From assembly GCA_011799875.1 (NCBI GenBank), contig CM022301.1:211069888-211133887 (forward strand): 64,000 nucleotides of DNA. The letters run 5' to 3'. Source of the stretch: Thinopyrum elongatum. Taxonomy: Eukaryota; Streptophyta; Magnoliopsida; Poales; Poaceae. Under the pieces are notes generated by a model that searched no databases, was not told where the DNA came from, and saw only the letters and a list, made by a program, of their open reading frames with translations. This document shows positions 32,603-46,066 of this stretch, one piece after another (position 1 is the stretch's first letter; each line of letters opens with the position of its first letter). Both the position numbers and the translations under genes were made by a program.

Positions 32603-32867
32603 CTTCCATGGACAAGCTGTCATGTCTACTGACACATGCATTGCATACCGATCACTGCAAGGAGTAGTAGAGAAAACTAGGTGGATAAATAGTACATTAT
32701 ATTCAAGTGGACCTACGCTACTACACTTGTTCCAAAGACATGCACACCAGCGAAATAGTTCATCTATCAATATATACAGAGAGGAAATATTATTTTTTAT
32801 GAATAAGAGAGGAAATAGTTCGTCCATCTATAATGCCCTGCTGCTGCAGCAACTTCTTCTTCTTCTT

Positions 32868-33509
32868 CTAATTTTCTGTGGGAGACGGCTTCACTACAAG
32901 CTCTTTCAACCTTGTAGCTATCTTGAAAGTCACACGGGCATCGAGGGCAGCATATTTTATCCGCTCGTAGGTCAAGGAATAATTCTCCCATCCAGACGAC
33001 CTTCATCCCAGCGTCTCCTCACCCTTCTCAAGATTTGTTTCGAGCACAGAATTTGCTATGGCGAATAGGGATGGTGTTGCTTTATCACAATCTTGTACAG
33101 GAGTTTTGGTTTGTAGGTCAGCGATATTTTTCAAATCAAGGTTGTACGGCGCCAGCTTTTGTTTGTCCCCTTCGATGGCTGCCCCATAGAAGAATATGTT
33201 CTCCCGAGACATGAAATCATGGAGCTCACCTGGTATTGAGGGCGAGTGTATGATGTGATACACCAAAACTTCGTCTTCGAGGCACAACTGAAGGACGGCG
33301 ACGCGTTGGATCTTCCCATTTGCATGCTCCATGTACTCTGCATCGAGAACGAAGACCTTCATCTCCACATTTTCGAGGGAGTTGGATACATTGTTGATCC
33401 ACTCCCAAAAAACCCTTGGGTGGTTGGTGACAGTGGTAGCTACGCTCAATGAGCACTCGCTGAGGACATGTTTGACGCTAAAAAGCTGCATAGGGATCTC
33501 TTTCGCCAT
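32868..33509 (-). pseudogene. DEDD 3'-5' exonuclease-domain gene with a single premature stop, copy 3
   Basis: From ATG 33509 one frame covers the entire domain to TAG 32868 (213 codons) except for a TGA at 33005-33003 (codon 169). Motif I is 'VFVLDAEYMEH' with both catalytic acids. The motif II region is 'FFYGAAIEGDKQKL' with Asp. After the stop the frame continues 'WENYSLTYERIKYAALDARV', giving motif III Tyr and Asp. The TGA follows 'EETLG', where relatives usually have Trp, so a TGG to TGA change is the simplest cause. All four acidic residues survive, unlike copies 1 and 2. As it stands the product would be a 168-residue protein without motif III and presumably inactive. It could be a recent allele-specific break or a sequence error. 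Confidence 0.75.
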
Positions 33510-34648
33510 TTGGAACCGCTGGACCAGAAGGCTATGGTTTGGAGTATTAGGATTAGGTGGCTAGTCTAACTGGAAGAAGATGATTATTTAAAGGGGCTTC
33601 GGAATTACTCCAGGAGTATCTAAAGAGGTTAAAATAGTGTGAATCCAGTTGGGTTTGAATGCAAATGAAGGAGATGTGAAGAAGCCGAGGAAAATTGGTT
33701 CCTGATGGAGAAGTAAATGGGAGAAGTAGCATGCATGCAGTTGATTAGACGGCTACGTAGACCAACCTGCAAAACGAAAAGCCTATGCGGGTAGTGTACT
33801 AATTATTATTCAACTGTAGGAGTGGTACGTGTCTGTGTACGTGCCCATCCTTCTATCACTACATGTGCCACTGGCTAGTTGAGGTTACTCTTACGAATCA
33901 CCATGGCGAAACATTTTATGATTCCTTTTTATTTCTGCACCCCTCCTGACGGGTGGGACCTATGCAAAACCTACTTGGGTGGACGAACAGATATACAAAT
34001 ATATCCATATCTTTGCACACAAAAAAATGTGTCGTAGCTGGTTCGGATGGATATTGGCGCATGCGTGCAAGACACAACCTTTTCGGCTTAAGGAATATGC
34101 GGTTATCCACAAAAAAGAAAAAGGCCTTCTTCGCGCTTCCGCATGCACAAGAATTTGGTTCTGTTCGCAATATAGATGCTACCTGGAGGATGAAGTGAAC
34201 CCAGAGGCATGCTAGCACGACCTCTTTCCGCTATACAATACTACTCCATATGTTACTACTACTAGTAGTAGTACAATTGAAGTACACTTGTTGGTCAAAA
34301 TACTATTCATCCAGTCCTCACAGTGAAGTAACAAGACCCTGCGCCCGAGGTGACACTAGTCCAGGCGGCGTGTTCGGGTTACCAAAGTTAGCCTCACCCT
34401 GTGCAGTCACTGTCACCGCTATTGTATAGCATGCCTCGCCTCGTCTACCTCTCCCGAGCACCACTCCATCTCCATCTTCATCTCGCCGGAGATCCTAAGG
34501 TCACTCTTCATCATCTCATAGTACCCCCGCGTACCCTCGCCTCGCTCGCCTCCCCCAGTACAACTATTCCCTCGCTAGCCGCTCCAACACCGAGATCCTT
34601 CTCTGCCGTATATCATGCCCCAAAATACCCCACCTTCCAGACTCCACC
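33510..34648. other. Intergenic region between divergent genes
   Basis: It holds the upstream regions of the minus-strand exonuclease and the plus-strand F-box gene. 34380-34648 is pyrimidine-rich and could be promoter and 5' leader of the F-box gene. A TACTACTACTAGTAGTAGTA palindrome lies at about 34254-34273. No other gene seen. Confidence 0.4.
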
Positions 34649-35555
34649 ATGGACGAACCCGAACCACGCAGCATCCCTATGAGCCATGACTAGAGCGATC
34701 TCCCCTGTGACATCCTCGACCTCTGTTGTTCGCATATGGATATATTGAGCGTCGTTTGGCTGGATGCATGCTCGAGGGACATGCACGCGGTCATCGTCAA
34801 AGTGAGGCCTGAGCTTTTCAAGACACACTGCTTGCTGCTATCTGCTCATGCGAGATGCGCTCACCATGATGCAGAGACATACATCATGCCCCTCGACTTG
34901 ATCCGACCTCCATCTGCCAAAATTTCTTCGCACGTATGTAGTGGATTGCCGTACATCATGCCCCTCAACTTCGAACCAATCACCATCACCCAAAACTTCT
35001 TGGCATGTATTTACTGGGTCGGCATGAACTCCCACTGGATGGGTGGCATCAAAGAAGGCTGGAACGAGTTGGTGCTCATGACCTTCCACGCATCCCATGA
35101 GATTACCCTTCCTCCCTTGCATAATACAGGGTTTTACCATCGCGGCCGAAGTCATCTAAATTACTACTTCAGTTGGATGAACCTTGTTTTGTAGAAGATT
35201 GTAATCTGCCAAGTGCCCACACGGTATGTGAATTACACAAACTTCAAGCTAATTTCCTTGTTCAACTGTGCACTCACCTATATTTCCGCCGGTGCCTTCT
35301 TTAGGTGGAGACAACTCACCTCACAGTCAATCGTCAGAGATGATACACAATTCTATGATGCTATTGAACACAATGGAATCATCTGCGCGATCGACAAAGC
35401 AGATGGAACCACGTATTGCTAGGACGGCGCGTGTAAGTTGTTTTCATCTGATTTTAATGATAACGCCATGACATTGTTTGAACTTTTGTGATGATTGGCA
35501 TATCCCTGTTACAGCAGAATTTGAGTAGAACAATGGCAATGTATTAGAGATGTTG

Positions 35556-35560
35556 TAAAT
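35556..35560. repeat. Target-site duplication TAAAT of the solo LTR (left copy)
   Basis: TAAAT directly precedes TGTGGCACCC at 35561, and the same five bases follow GGTGTTACA at 40051-40055. Confidence 0.9.
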
Positions 35561-38500
35561 TGTGGCACCCCGGCTCAGAGAGACCGGAACACCCCGTATT
35601 CCAGCCCAGAGATCAAGTCTTCTAGAATACGACACTGCTTGGCATAGAACAAATTAGCACTTTATTACAAATACTCGGGGATACAAGGGTTCTGATATAA
35701 CAGGGAATTACATCGGCACGGCGACACTGCGCCTGCCAAGGTTGCTCTATGCTAGTAGCAGAACAACTCGTAGTAGCGGGATAACTTCTAGCAGTCGAAC
35801 AACGATGACAGCGATGGACTCCACTCCGCAGGGACTCTGGCTGGAACGCTTATCCTAGCTTGCAACTCGGGATCCTCGACAAACAAGCAATCATGGCATG
35901 ACCTGCAAACTGGCATGACACTCCAGGTGAGTACTTTGAATGTACTCGCAAGCTCACAGCAACCAAAGCAATCAAGACAAACAACAACATGGCATTTACG
36001 GGGTTAAACATTTATGAGCATGATTCAACTAGAATAATACAGGATGAGCATGGCATGAACATGTTGAACATAACACAACTAGCACCATATGGGTTGAGCA
36101 TGGCATGCCATTCATAATATGAACAGGATGATACTAGCATGCAGCATGTTAACAATATCATGTACCAACTTACTCTGTTCGGAGGTTACCTCGTCACCAT
36201 CACATGCATTAACTTACCCTCGTCGGCATCACACGATCACCTCAGGACCAATCAAGCTTTGTATTAACAATACCGTAGTGATAACAAGACCACAAGGAGC
36301 TTGACCTTTACCCGGGATCACCACATGACACCATAAATATCAACCAATACTCGGTATCCACGATACCACTATGATCCTCTCATGATCACATAAAGATCAA
36401 CCAACTTCTTTCCTCATCGAACCAGGGTTGTTTATTAATTAGGTTATTATTACTGTTAACCCATAGTGTGACCTACTACGAACTAGGCCCATATCCGCGG
36501 GCGTGGCTATCGATAGATTATACACTCTACAAAGGTTAGTACACTGTACCCACACTACAGAACCCAAGGCCTCGTACTCCCATTCGGGTGGACCAACGAC
36601 GTTCCGACAAAACCGATCTATTGCATGACACTCTCCCGGCCACTCTGACAAACTCCCCTTTGGGCTAAGTCATGGCTGGCCCCGATGCCACTCTGGACAT
36701 CCAACGGCCACCGTCATGGCAAAACAAAAACGGTCCGAAACAGGGACATGTGCACATTACCAAACTCGGGCTCACAAGGTTATTGCCGCCTACTAGGGCA
36801 GGGTAGCGCGCGCACCTAACCTTCCCTAGTTGGAGGCACCGGTGAGAAGCATGACAATAGACAGCATTAAGGCCTTCCCATAAAGGCAAATGTGGTTGCA
36901 CTGGTCAGCTCGTCTCGATGGCACTATGACTCAGCCAACAGGTGTTCAAGTTCATTTAATATCAGGTTAAACTTGAAAAGTAAATAACTGAGCCATAATA
37001 AAGTAACATGATGAAACGACAATGCATATGAGCATGATATCATCATGAACCTGGATGGGAGGTATAACCATATGCAACCTTGGCATCAACAATAGTAAAG
37101 CACTTGTCTACTAGATGCAGATGAACATGGCATAGCAATGATCATCTATATCACAAGTACTTTTCATAACCAAAGACATTAATGCATCAGAGAACATCAC
37201 TATTACCAGCATGTCCTACTAACAAGCATGACATACGAGAATAATACTAGCAAGTAGTAACATGCTAACAAGGTGCATAAGAACATAGCATGATGAGAAG
37301 CATGGATCCACAAGCATAACCAAAACAGTAATAGCAGTAGCAACTGAGCAAACAATTATTAAATATTCAAGTGGAAACCATGGCTATTGCAAATCCATCA
37401 TGCAAGTGGCTGTCATGGCTTGCCTGGGGATGTAGAGATCACCGGGAGAAAGTGGGAGGGACTCGCGGAGCGATTCACCGGAAATGCTTCTCTCTCGAAG
37501 GGGGCTAGATAAGGGCAAGGGTAAAATAGTCATTTTCAATATCTGACAACATAGTGAAAATGGTACCAACAGAACGGGCTCGACAAGACGAAGACGTGGG
37601 CTTTGGAATCACCTGATTCGGAGCTACGGTCGCGGAGATACGGATGTTTGAAAACCAGGGACCAATCTGTAATAGAAATATTAACAAATAGGTCCTTGGC
37701 TGTTTAGACAGAAAGTGCCTTCCCGGAAAATACGTCTTCTGCAAAAGTAAACGTATGTGTCGTAGAAGACATAAAGTACGCTTTCTCTAAATGAAAACGT
37801 ATACCCGGCCGAATACGTCTCCACTTACTCTGCGCGGGCCTGGGCCTTGAGCCACTTACAGGCGGGACCCGCGGGCGTTGACTCTCTCCTCCTCGTCCCT
37901 TCTTCCACCTCACGACGGGGCAGGAGCAGGGGAGCTCGGCTGCGCGCGCCCCCGGCGGCACACACCACCCCCGACGATGCTGGGGCCACTGGAGGGACCG
38001 TGGAGGCACGGTGCTTTGGGTGGGCTACTCTACGGGCGCCGAGGACCACCGAGTCGAGCGGGGCTCCGACTCCCGCGGCGAATAGCGGCGACGGCGATGA
38101 AGGTCCTGGCGCCACGGCCATGGAGAGGAAACATCAAGCTACGGGGAAGGGTATAGGGTTGAGGTGGAGGCTGCTGCTGGTGGTGGAGTGGAGGGAGGGG
38201 CTCGGCTTTGAGCCAATTTAGGCCATGGCCGACGGCGGGCACGACGACCATGGGAGAGGTGTGGTGGCCCCAGCAATGGATTGAGGGTTCAGGGAGGTTG
38301 CTGGGAGTGTGGTGAGGAGGCTGGTGCCAAGTGCCAATGAGAGGGCTCGGGATGGCCTATATATAGGCAGGGCGAGGTCGAAGGAGTGCACGGCCACGGC
38401 GATGCGTGTGCCGGCGAGCTGGCGCTTGGAGGGGCACGCGGAGGGAGGGGAAGAGGTGCGGCAGAGGTTTCCCGCGATGTGGAGAAGCTCGGGCGTGCTC

Positions 38501-40050
38501 GAGACGGCTCGAGAACGCCGCAAGCGTCCTAACAATGGAGGAGGCAGAGGGGGCAGGTCACGGGCACGCTCGACGGCCACCCAATGACGGCGATATAGGA
38601 CGAGGCAGTGGCAGGGAAGTGATCGCACGGTCACGGGGGAGCTGTTGGACATAGTCGGGCACGCGAGAACGACGAACAGGAGAGGGGTCGGAAGCAAACG
38701 CCAGCCAGCTCGCGTCCATGGCATGCCAGGACGATGGTCACCGCGTGAACTGGTGCACACAGTGCACTCTGGCCGGCCTAATAATGTCCAATGTGTTTTC
38801 TCTACAACCTTGGTTATCTCAGATGTGATGGCTCGAAGAAAGACACTGTGGTTAGATGGGAATGATCCTCAGAAGTTCACTGCAGCAAACTTGGCCCATA
38901 TGGTGAGGTGAAATGTGATGGACACTAAGGATCAAAAGATGTGAGATATGCTTAGGGTAGGAAGGACTACAATCCTGTGAATTTTGAGGTGATTTGGACC
39001 ATGATTTAATATAGTTGCTTAACAACTGCACAATCTGGTCCAGAATCAGGATCATGAAGTAGCACTCACTAGGTGTGTTGGATTGGGCTACAACTTGGCA
39101 GAGGGGGTTTATTTAGGCATAAGAAGACACTGTATAAATTTCATGCCATTTGTACATGCCAACATGGCACTTCCTTCATAGTGGACTTCTCTGGATAGAA
39201 TATTGATAAAATTATTGAAGGAATTAGACAAGATGAAATGATCCCAAATTTTGTGGAGAGGTGTTATATGGATAGGAGCATGTCCTTGTAAATTTTCAGA
39301 AATAATGAAGCAATATAAAATATAGTTGCTTCACACTCTGAAAATCTGACCAGAAACCAAGATTTGATGAGAAGCTCACATGGATTGATGAATGATGCTC
39401 AAAATTGGTGTAGGACCATGATTTGATCATATAAATGACCTTGACAAATTTCAACTCATTTGGATTACCCTAGCAAGTACTTCCTTCAACACGGCTTCCA
39501 TCTGACAGAAACGTTGGAAAATTGCTGAGGAAGATTGGCTATGCAAATGGAGCTGAATTTTGGCATGAGGCAATTATTTGGATGTGATAGCATGCCCAAA
39601 AAGATTGGGAGCAATCAAGAAAATACAGGTGGCACTTCCTTCACAGAAGGCCACACTGGACAGAATTGAAGAATGAATATTGATGAATTATTTTTGGCCT
39701 AGTAAAGGAAAGTTTGGACATATTTGGGGCATATATGATCCAAACAATTTATGCTAATTATTTGGGAATTTTTTGGAAGACAAAAATATAGGTTGCTTCA
39801 CAACCTAGGGTGAACAGGGTTATTCCTTTAATACAAAAAGGAATATTCCCAAGAAAAAGAATATTGGGTTTGAGCTAAGATGGAAATGACATGGTCTTGG
39901 GATGGATTTGAGCATGACAAGCCACTAGGGAGAGGAATCAAACGTGATTTCCTCAGGTTTCAAGGACACAGAGCCACATAAAAGCAATTTCAAATAAAAT
40001 CCCAAAGAAATTCAAATGAAAAAGAAAGGGCCAAAATCCAGGGTGTTACA
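35561..40050. mobile_element. Large solo LTR, 4490 bp
   Basis: The element begins TGTGGCACCCCGG and ends CCAGGGTGTTACA, with TG..CA inside a near-perfect inverted repeat, and is flanked by a perfect TAAAT duplication. There is no second LTR, primer-binding site or gag/pol. Such very long LTRs with TGTAACACCC ends occur in Triticeae large-retrotransposon derivatives (Sukkula/Erika type, from memory). A GC-rich block at 37800-38780 with a TATATATA near 38357 may be its promoter region. Open frames inside it (for example 37847-38221 and 38218-38760) are GC-composition effects. It sits in the intron of the DUF295 gene. Confidence 0.85.
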
Positions 40051-40848
40051 TAAATCTACTATATTTGGAAGTAGTTAAATCATGTGATTATGACCATGTA
40101 ATTACAGCCAATTTGTACCCTTGAATATTCAAACGGTTAGGAAGATATGGATATTCTCCTAACTTTATAGTAATCTATAGTGATAAATATGAGTGTGTAT
40201 CAATAGCCATGTTAGTTTTCTCATATTCATGATGTAGAAACATGCATAACACTGTTGGTTTCATCTAACCATACATTAGGGAAACAAATGTGCATATGGA
40301 AACCTCTATATTTGGAAGTAGTGAAATCATGTCATGCTTACCATGTCTACATACCTATATTCTCCCATCAACAATCAATGTCTAGAATAATATCCTCACA
40401 AGAATTTTGCACACGGAACATGAGTATATAACAATGCATGGTGTGTTAGTTTCCCGCGAAGAATTTACTTGTGAGGATAGAACATGACTACATAACATGC
40501 ATGGCATGGTAGTTTCTTGTCAAGAATCGATTACGAGATAACATGAGTATAACCATGCATGGCACTGCTATATTTTCGACCCAAGTATATATTTCCCTGT
40601 ATTTTCCTCTTAGTTCAAACAGGGACATATCAATGTTGTTTCTTACATTATCCTACTCATACTTTGAATAATGCTGATCTTACTTTAAAAATGCCTGTCC
40701 TTTTTGTCTCCTTTTTTATATGATGCAGTGTCCCTACAGTTACAACCCTTTGTAATCACACCACCTTTGCCAAAAATAGCAAACCACAACTGGTTCCTCT
40801 ATCGATCAGACGACGGTGAAAGACTGATGATCATTCGCACACATGAGC

Positions 40849-42550
40849 TGTTGGAAATATGCCCTAGAGGTAATAATAAAATGGTTATTATATATTTCCT
40901 TGTTCATGATAATTGTCTATTGTTCATGCTATAATTGTATTAACCGGAAACCGTAATACATGTGTGAATACATAGACCACAGCATGTCCCTAGTGAGCCT
41001 CTAGTTGACTAGCTCGTTGATCAATAGATGATTGTGGTTTCCTGACCATGGACATTGGATGTGGTTGATAACGGATGATGTGATGGACAAGACCCAATCC
41101 TAAGCATAGCACAAGATCATGTAGTTCGTTTGCTAGAGCTTTTCTAATGTCAAGAATCATTTCCTTAGACCATGCGATTGTGCAACTCCCGAATACCGTA
41201 GGAATGCTTTGGGTGTATCAAACATCACAACGTAACTGGGTGACCATAAAGGTGCACTACAGGTATCTTCGAAAGTGTCTGTTGGGTTGGCACGAATCGA
41301 GACTGGGATTTGTCACTCCGTATGACGGAGAGGTATCTCTAGGCCCACTCGGTAATGCATCATCATAATGAGCTCAATGTGACTAAGGAGTTAGCCACGG
41401 GATCATGCGTTACGGAACGAGTAAAGAGACTTGCCGGTAACGAGATTGAACAAGGTATAGGGATACCGACGATCGAATCTCGGGCAAGTAACATACCAAT
41501 GGACAAAGGGAATTGTATATGGGATTGATTGAATCCCCGACATCGTGGTTCATCCGATGAGATCATCGTGGAACATGTGGGAGCCAATATGGGTATCTAG
41601 ATCCCGCTATTGGTTATTGGCCGGAGAGGTGTCTCGGTCATGTCTGCATGGTTCCCGAACCCATAGGGTCTACACACTTAAGGTTCCGTGATGCTAGAGT
41701 TGTTATGGGAAAGTTGTTCGGAGTCCCGGATGAGATCCTGGACGTCACGAGGAGTTCCGGAATGGTCCGGAGGTAAAGATTTATATATGGGAAGTCCTAT
41801 TTTGGCCACCAAAAAATGTTCGGGATTTTTCGGTATTGTACCGGGAAGGTTCTAGAAGGTTCCAGAGTGGGGCCCACCTACATGGGGGGACCCACATGAA
41901 CGTGGGTAGTGGGGGCAAGGCCCCACACCCCTGGTCAAGGCGCACCAAGCTTCCCCCTTAGAAGGAATAAGATCATATCCCGAAGGGATAAGATCAAGAT
42001 CCCTAAAAAGGGGGGATAACAATCGGTGGGGAAGGGAAAGGATGGGATTTCTTTCCTCCCACCTTTGCCAACGCCCCAATGGACTTGGAGGGCAAGAAAC
42101 CAGCCCCCTCCACTCATATATATAGTGGGGAGGTGCATGGGAGCTGCACCCCTTGCCCCTGGCACAGCCCTCCCCCCTCCTACTCCTCCTCCTCCGTAGT
42201 GCTTAGCGAAGCTCTGCCGGAGAACCACGAGCTCCACCACCACCACGCCATTGTGCTGCCGGAGCTCTCCCTCAACTTCTCCTCTCCCCTTGCTCGATCA
42301 AGAAGGAGGAGACGTCCCCGGGCTGTACGTGTGTTGAACGCGGAGGCGCCGTCCGTTCGGCGCTTGAATCGGATCTTTCGCGATTTGAATCGCAGCGAGT
42401 ACGACTCCATCAACCACGTTCTTGTAACGCTTCCGCTTAGCGATCTTCAAGGGTATGAAGATGCACTACCTCTCACTTGTTGCTAGCATCTCCTAGATTG
42501 ATCTTGGTGACACGTAGGAAATTTTTGAATTATTACTACGTTCCCCAACA
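40849..42550 (+). repeat. 5' LTR of the WIS/Angela-like element
   Basis: 1702 bp, TG..CA ends. It contains a TATATATATAGTGGGG promoter-like motif near 42117 in the same place as CTATATATAGTGGGG in the 3' LTR. It lacks a short block, GATCACATCATTAGGAGAA, present in the 3' LTR at about 48088. Confidence 0.95.
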
Positions 42551-42551
42551 G

Positions 42552-42565
42552 TGGCATCATGAGCT
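42552..42565 (+). other. Primer-binding site
   Basis: TGGCATCATGAGCT one base after the 5' LTR resembles the TGGTATCAGAGC complement of initiator tRNA-Met used by copia elements, with changes typical of the WIS/BARE group. Confidence 0.65.
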
Positions 42566-43843
42566 AGGTCTATGCATAGATTCTATGCACGAGTAGAACA
42601 CAAGTAGTTGTGGGCGATGATTTGTTCAATTTGCTTACCATTACTAGTCCTATCTTGATTCGGCAGCATTGTGGGATGAAGCGGCCCAGACCGACCTTAC
42701 ACATACGCTTACGTGAGACAGGTTCCATCGACTGACATGCACTTGTTGCATAAGGTGGCTAGCAGGTGTCTGTCTCTCCCACTTTAGTCGGATCGGATTC
42801 GATGAAGAGGGTCCTTATGAAGGGTAAATAGCAATTGGCATATCACCGTTGTGGCTTTTGCGTAGGTAAGAAACGTTCTTGCTAGAAACCCATAGCAGCC
42901 ACGTAAAACATGCAACAACAATTAGAGGACGTCTAACTTGTTTTTGCAGGGTATGCTATGTGATGTGACATGGCCAAAAGGATGTGATGAATTATATATG
43001 TGATGTATGAGATTGATCATGTTCTTGTAATAGGAATCACGACTTGCATGTCGATGAGTATGACAACCAGCAGGAGCCATAGGAGTTGTCTTAATTTATT
43101 GTATGACCTGCGTGTCAATGAAAACGCCATGTAATTACTTTACTTTATTGCTAACCGTTAGCCATAGTAGTAGAAGTAATAGTTGGCGAGACAACTTCAT
43201 GAAGACACGATGATGGAGATCATGATGATGGAGATCATGGTGTCATGCCGGTGACGATGGTGATCATGCCGTGCCTCGAAGATGGAGATCAAAAGCGCAA
43301 GATGATATTGGCCATATCATGTCACTTTATGATTTGCATGTGATGTTTATCATGTTTACATCTTATTTGCTTAGAACGATGGTAGCATAAATAAGATGAT
43401 CCCTCACTAAAAATTTCAAGAAATGTGTTCCCCCTAAGTGTGCACCATTGCGAAGGTTCGTTGTTTTGAAGCACCACGTGATGATCGGGTGTGATAGATT
43501 CTAACGTTCGCATACAACGGGTGTAAGCCAGATTTACACATGCGAAACACTTAGGTTGACTTGACGAGCCTAGCATGCACAGACATGGCCTCGGAACACG
43601 AGAGACCGAAAGGTCGAACATGAGTCGTATAGTAGATGCGATCAACATGGAGATGTTCACCGTTGATGACTAGTCTGTCTCACGTGATGATCGGACACAG
43701 CCTAGTCGATTCGGATCATGTATCACTTAGATGACTAGAGGGATGTCTATCTGAGTGGGAGTTCATTAAATAATTTGATCAGATGAACTTAATTATCATG
43801 AACTTAGTCTAAAATTGTCTTTACAATCTATCTTGTAGATCCA

Positions 43844-46066
43844 ATGGCCCACGCTAAGGCTGCCCTCAACTTCAACGTGTTCCTAGAGAAAACCAAGCTG
43901 AAAGACGATGGTAGCAACTATACGGACTGGGTCCGTAACTTGAGGATCATCCTCATAGCTGCCAAGAAAGCATATGTCCTTGAAGCACCGCTAGGTGACG
44001 CACCCATTTTCCCAGCAACTCAAGACGTTATGAATGCCTGGCAGTCGCGTAGTGATGCTTACTCCCTGGTTCAGTGTGGCATGCTTTACAGCTTAGAACC
44101 GGGGCTCCAAAAGCGTTTTGAGCAACACGGAGCATATGAGATGTTCCAAGAGCTGAAAATGGTTTTCCAAGCTCATGCCCAGGTCGAGAGATATGAAGTC
44201 TCCGACAAGTTCTACAGTTGTAAGATGGAGGAAAACAGTTCTGTCAGCGAGCATATACTCAAGATGTCTAGGTTGCACAACCGCTTGTCTCAGCTGGGAG
44301 TTAATCTTCCAGATGACTCGGTCATTGACAGGATCCTCCAGTCGCTTCCACCTAGCTACAAGAGCTTTCTGATGAACTACAATATGCAAGGGATGGAGAA
44401 GTCCATTCCTGAGTTATATTCAATGCTGAAATCAGCGGAGGTGGAGATCAAAAAGGAACATCAAGTGTTGATGGTGAATAAGACCACTAGTTTCAAGAAA
44501 GGCAAGGGTAAGAAGAACTTCAAGAAGGACGGCAAGGGAGTTGCCGCGCCCTGTAAGTCAGTTGCCGGGAAGAAGCCAAAGAATGGACCCAAGCCTGAGA
44601 CTGAGTGCTTTTATTGCAAGGAAAATGGTCACTGGAAGCGGAAATGCCCCAAGTACTTAGCGGATAAGAAGGCCGGCAACGCCAAAGGTATATATGATAT
44701 ACATGCTATTGATGTGTACCTTACTAGCGCTCGTAGTAGCTCCTGGGTATTTGATACCGGTGTGGTTGCTCACATTTATAACTCAAAACTGGAGCTACGG
44801 AATAAGCGGAGACTGGCGAAGGACGAGGTGACGATGCGCGTCGGGAATGGTTCCAAGGTCGATGTGATCGCCGTCGGCACGCTACCTCTACATTTACCTT
44901 CGGGATTAGTTTTAAACCTCAATAATTGTTATTTAGTGCCAGCTTTGAGCATGAACATTGTATCTGGATCTCGTTTAATGTGAGATGGCTACTCATTTAA
45001 ATCCAAGAATAATGGTTGTTCTATTTATATGAGAGATATGTTTTATGGTCATGCCCCGCTGGTCAATGGTTTATTTTTATTGAATCTCGAACGTGATGTT
45101 ACACATATTCATAGTGTGAATGCCAAAAGATGTAAGGTTGATAATGATAGTCCCACATACTTGTGGCACTGCCGCCTTGGTCACATTGGTGTCAAACGCA
45201 TGAAGAAACTCCATGCAGATGGACTTTTGGAGTCTCTTGATTATGAATCATTTGACACATGCGAACCATGCCTCATGGGAAAAATGACCAAGACTCCGTT
45301 CTCCGGAACAATGGAGCGAGCAACCAACTTGTTGGAAATAATACATACTGATGTATGCGGTCCAATGAGCGTTGAGGCTCGCGGTGGCTATCGTTATGTT
45401 CTCACCCTCACTGATGACTTAAGTAGATATGGGTATGTCTACTTAATGAAACACAAGTCTGAGACCTTTGAAAAGTTCAAGGAATTTCAGAGCGAGGTAG
45501 AGAATCAATATGACAGGAAAATAAAGTTCTTACGATCAGATTGTGGAGGAGAATACTTGAGTCACGAGTTTGGCACGCACTTAAGGAAATGTGGAATTGT
45601 TTCACAACTCATGCCGCCTGGAACACCTCAGCGTAATGGTGTGTCCGAATGTCGTAATCGCACTCTATTGGATATGGTGCGATCTATGATGTCTCTTACC
45701 GATCTACAGCTATCATTTTGGGGTTATGCTTTAGAGACTGTCGCATTCACTTTAAATAGGGCACCGTCTAAATCCGTTGAGACGACACCGTATGAATTAT
45801 GGTTTGGGAAGAAACCTAAGCTGTCGTTTCTGAAAGTTTGGGGATGCGATGCTTATGTCAAGAAACTTCAACCTGAAAAGCTCGAACCCAAATCCGAAAA
45901 ATGCGTCTTCATAGGATACCCTAAGGAAACTATTGGGTATACCTTCTACCTCAGATCCGAAGGCAAGATCTTTGTTGCCAAGAATGGATCCTTTCTGGAG
46001 AAAGAGTTTCTCTCGAAAGAAGTAAGTGGGAGGAAAGTAGAACTTGACGAGGTACCCCCCTCTTGA
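43844..46066 (+). pseudogene. gag, protease and integrase of the WIS/Angela-like element
   Basis: The frame opens at ATG 43844 with the gag 'MAHAKAALNFNVFLEKTKL' and the zinc knuckle 'CFYCKENGHWKRKC'. The protease site reads 'WVFDTGVVAHI', where the usual Ser after DTG is Val. A TGA at 44981-44983 interrupts 'GSRLM*DGYSF', most simply from CGA. The same frame continues with the GAG-pre-integrase segment 'LWHCRLGHIGVKRM' and integrase: first Asp in 'HTDVCGPM', second in 'FLRSDCGGEY', Glu in 'QRNGVSECRNRTLL'. The frame ends at 46064-46066 because of a shift near 46050. It would supply particle protein and integration functions in an intact element. Confidence 0.9.

Noticed and set aside
32315..32632. 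105-codon Gly/Val-rich frame
   Set aside because: It is created by the 134-bp tandem duplication and has no recognisable homology or promoter.
37704..38760. Several 90-180 codon frames on both strands
   Set aside because: They sit in the GC-rich part of the 4.49 kb solo LTR, overlap in many frames, and show no protein family.
42079..42486. 135-codon frame and its twin at 49280-49513
   Set aside because: Both are inside the two LTRs of the WIS/Angela-like element; they are LTR leader sequence rather than genes.
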